Part shown: one piece after another, positions 5,452 through 5,475 of the stretch
How the letters are laid out: each line of letters opens with the position of its first letter
How positions within the stretch are numbered: position 1 is the first letter of the stretch
Assembly: GCA_031258265.1 (NCBI GenBank)
Contig: JAIRNB010000306.1
Span: 1 to 5,475, forward strand
DNA from: Treponema sp.
Lineage (GTDB): Bacteria; Spirochaetota; Spirochaetia; Treponematales; Breznakiellaceae
Length of the DNA: 5,475 bases
Reading direction: 5' to 3'
The notes under the pieces: model-generated
Databases searched by the model: none
The model's input: the letters and a program-made list of their open reading frames with translations, nothing else
Told to the model about the DNA's origin: nothing
Translations under genes and position numbers: made by a program

Positions 5452-5475
5452 TGAAAATGATTTATCATATCTTAT
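5441..5475 (+). CDS. hepT: Start of a probable HEPN-domain toxin (HepT-like), cut by the window edge
   Basis: Only the first 11 full codons are visible, beginning MPLNENDLSYL. They match the general look of HepT N-termini, in which a short charged start leads into the first helix of the HEPN bundle. A GGGAG ribosome binding site (5429-5433) lies 7 nt before ATG-5441, and the start overlaps the end of mntA in another frame. The identity rests mainly on the mntA partner. The catalytic Rx4-6H motif of HEPN ribonucleases would lie outside the window, so activity cannot be judged. Confidence 0.65.
   Translation, partial: MPLNENDLSYL

Overview
The window carries a complete four-gene polyamine-type ABC importer operon (potA-potB-potC-potD order) followed by a small DsbA-family thioredoxin-fold gene. 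All are on the + strand. At the right edge, after a sharp change in base composition, comes the start of an MNT/HEPN (MntA-HepT) toxin-antitoxin pair. The binding protein is a lipoprotein with a relaxed lipobox, and a structured repeat sits inside its coding sequence. Together with the GC-rich, low-redundancy gene packing, this suggests a spirochete, perhaps a termite-gut Treponema relative. That assignment is an inference from style, not from a marker gene.

Layout: positions 1-272 hold no convincing gene. They contain a near-consensus sigma70-type promoter (TTGACA, 17-nt spacer, TACAAT; 138-166) that should drive the operon with a leader of about 100 nt. potA (273-1460) encodes the ATPase, potB (1457-2389) and potC (2386-3222) the two permeases, and potD (3219-4430) the substrate-binding lipoprotein. 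All three internal junctions are 4-nt ATGA overlaps, so the genes are probably translationally coupled. The DsbA-like gene (4456-4971) starts 25 nt after potD with its own strong ribosome binding site and probably shares the transcript. A hairpin without a T-tract follows its stop codon.

The most unusual feature is a palindromic element of about 130 nt (roughly 3232-3367) with three hairpins, lying in frame within the first 50 codons of potD. It is inserted between the MKKN start and the hydrophobic core of the lipoprotein signal peptide. The only usable start codon with a ribosome binding site lies upstream of the element, so it appears to be translated. It resembles in principle the protein-coding palindromic elements known from Rickettsia, but its sequence is not one I can name.

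From about 5040 onward the DNA becomes strongly AT-rich. An extended -10 promoter overlaps a perfect 6-3-6 inverted repeat and precedes mntA (5128-5451), a minimal nucleotidyltransferase antitoxin with an intact GS-x10-DxD motif. The first 35 nt of an overlapping second gene, probably the HEPN toxin hepT, run off the right edge. This pair looks horizontally acquired and functionally independent of the transporter operon.
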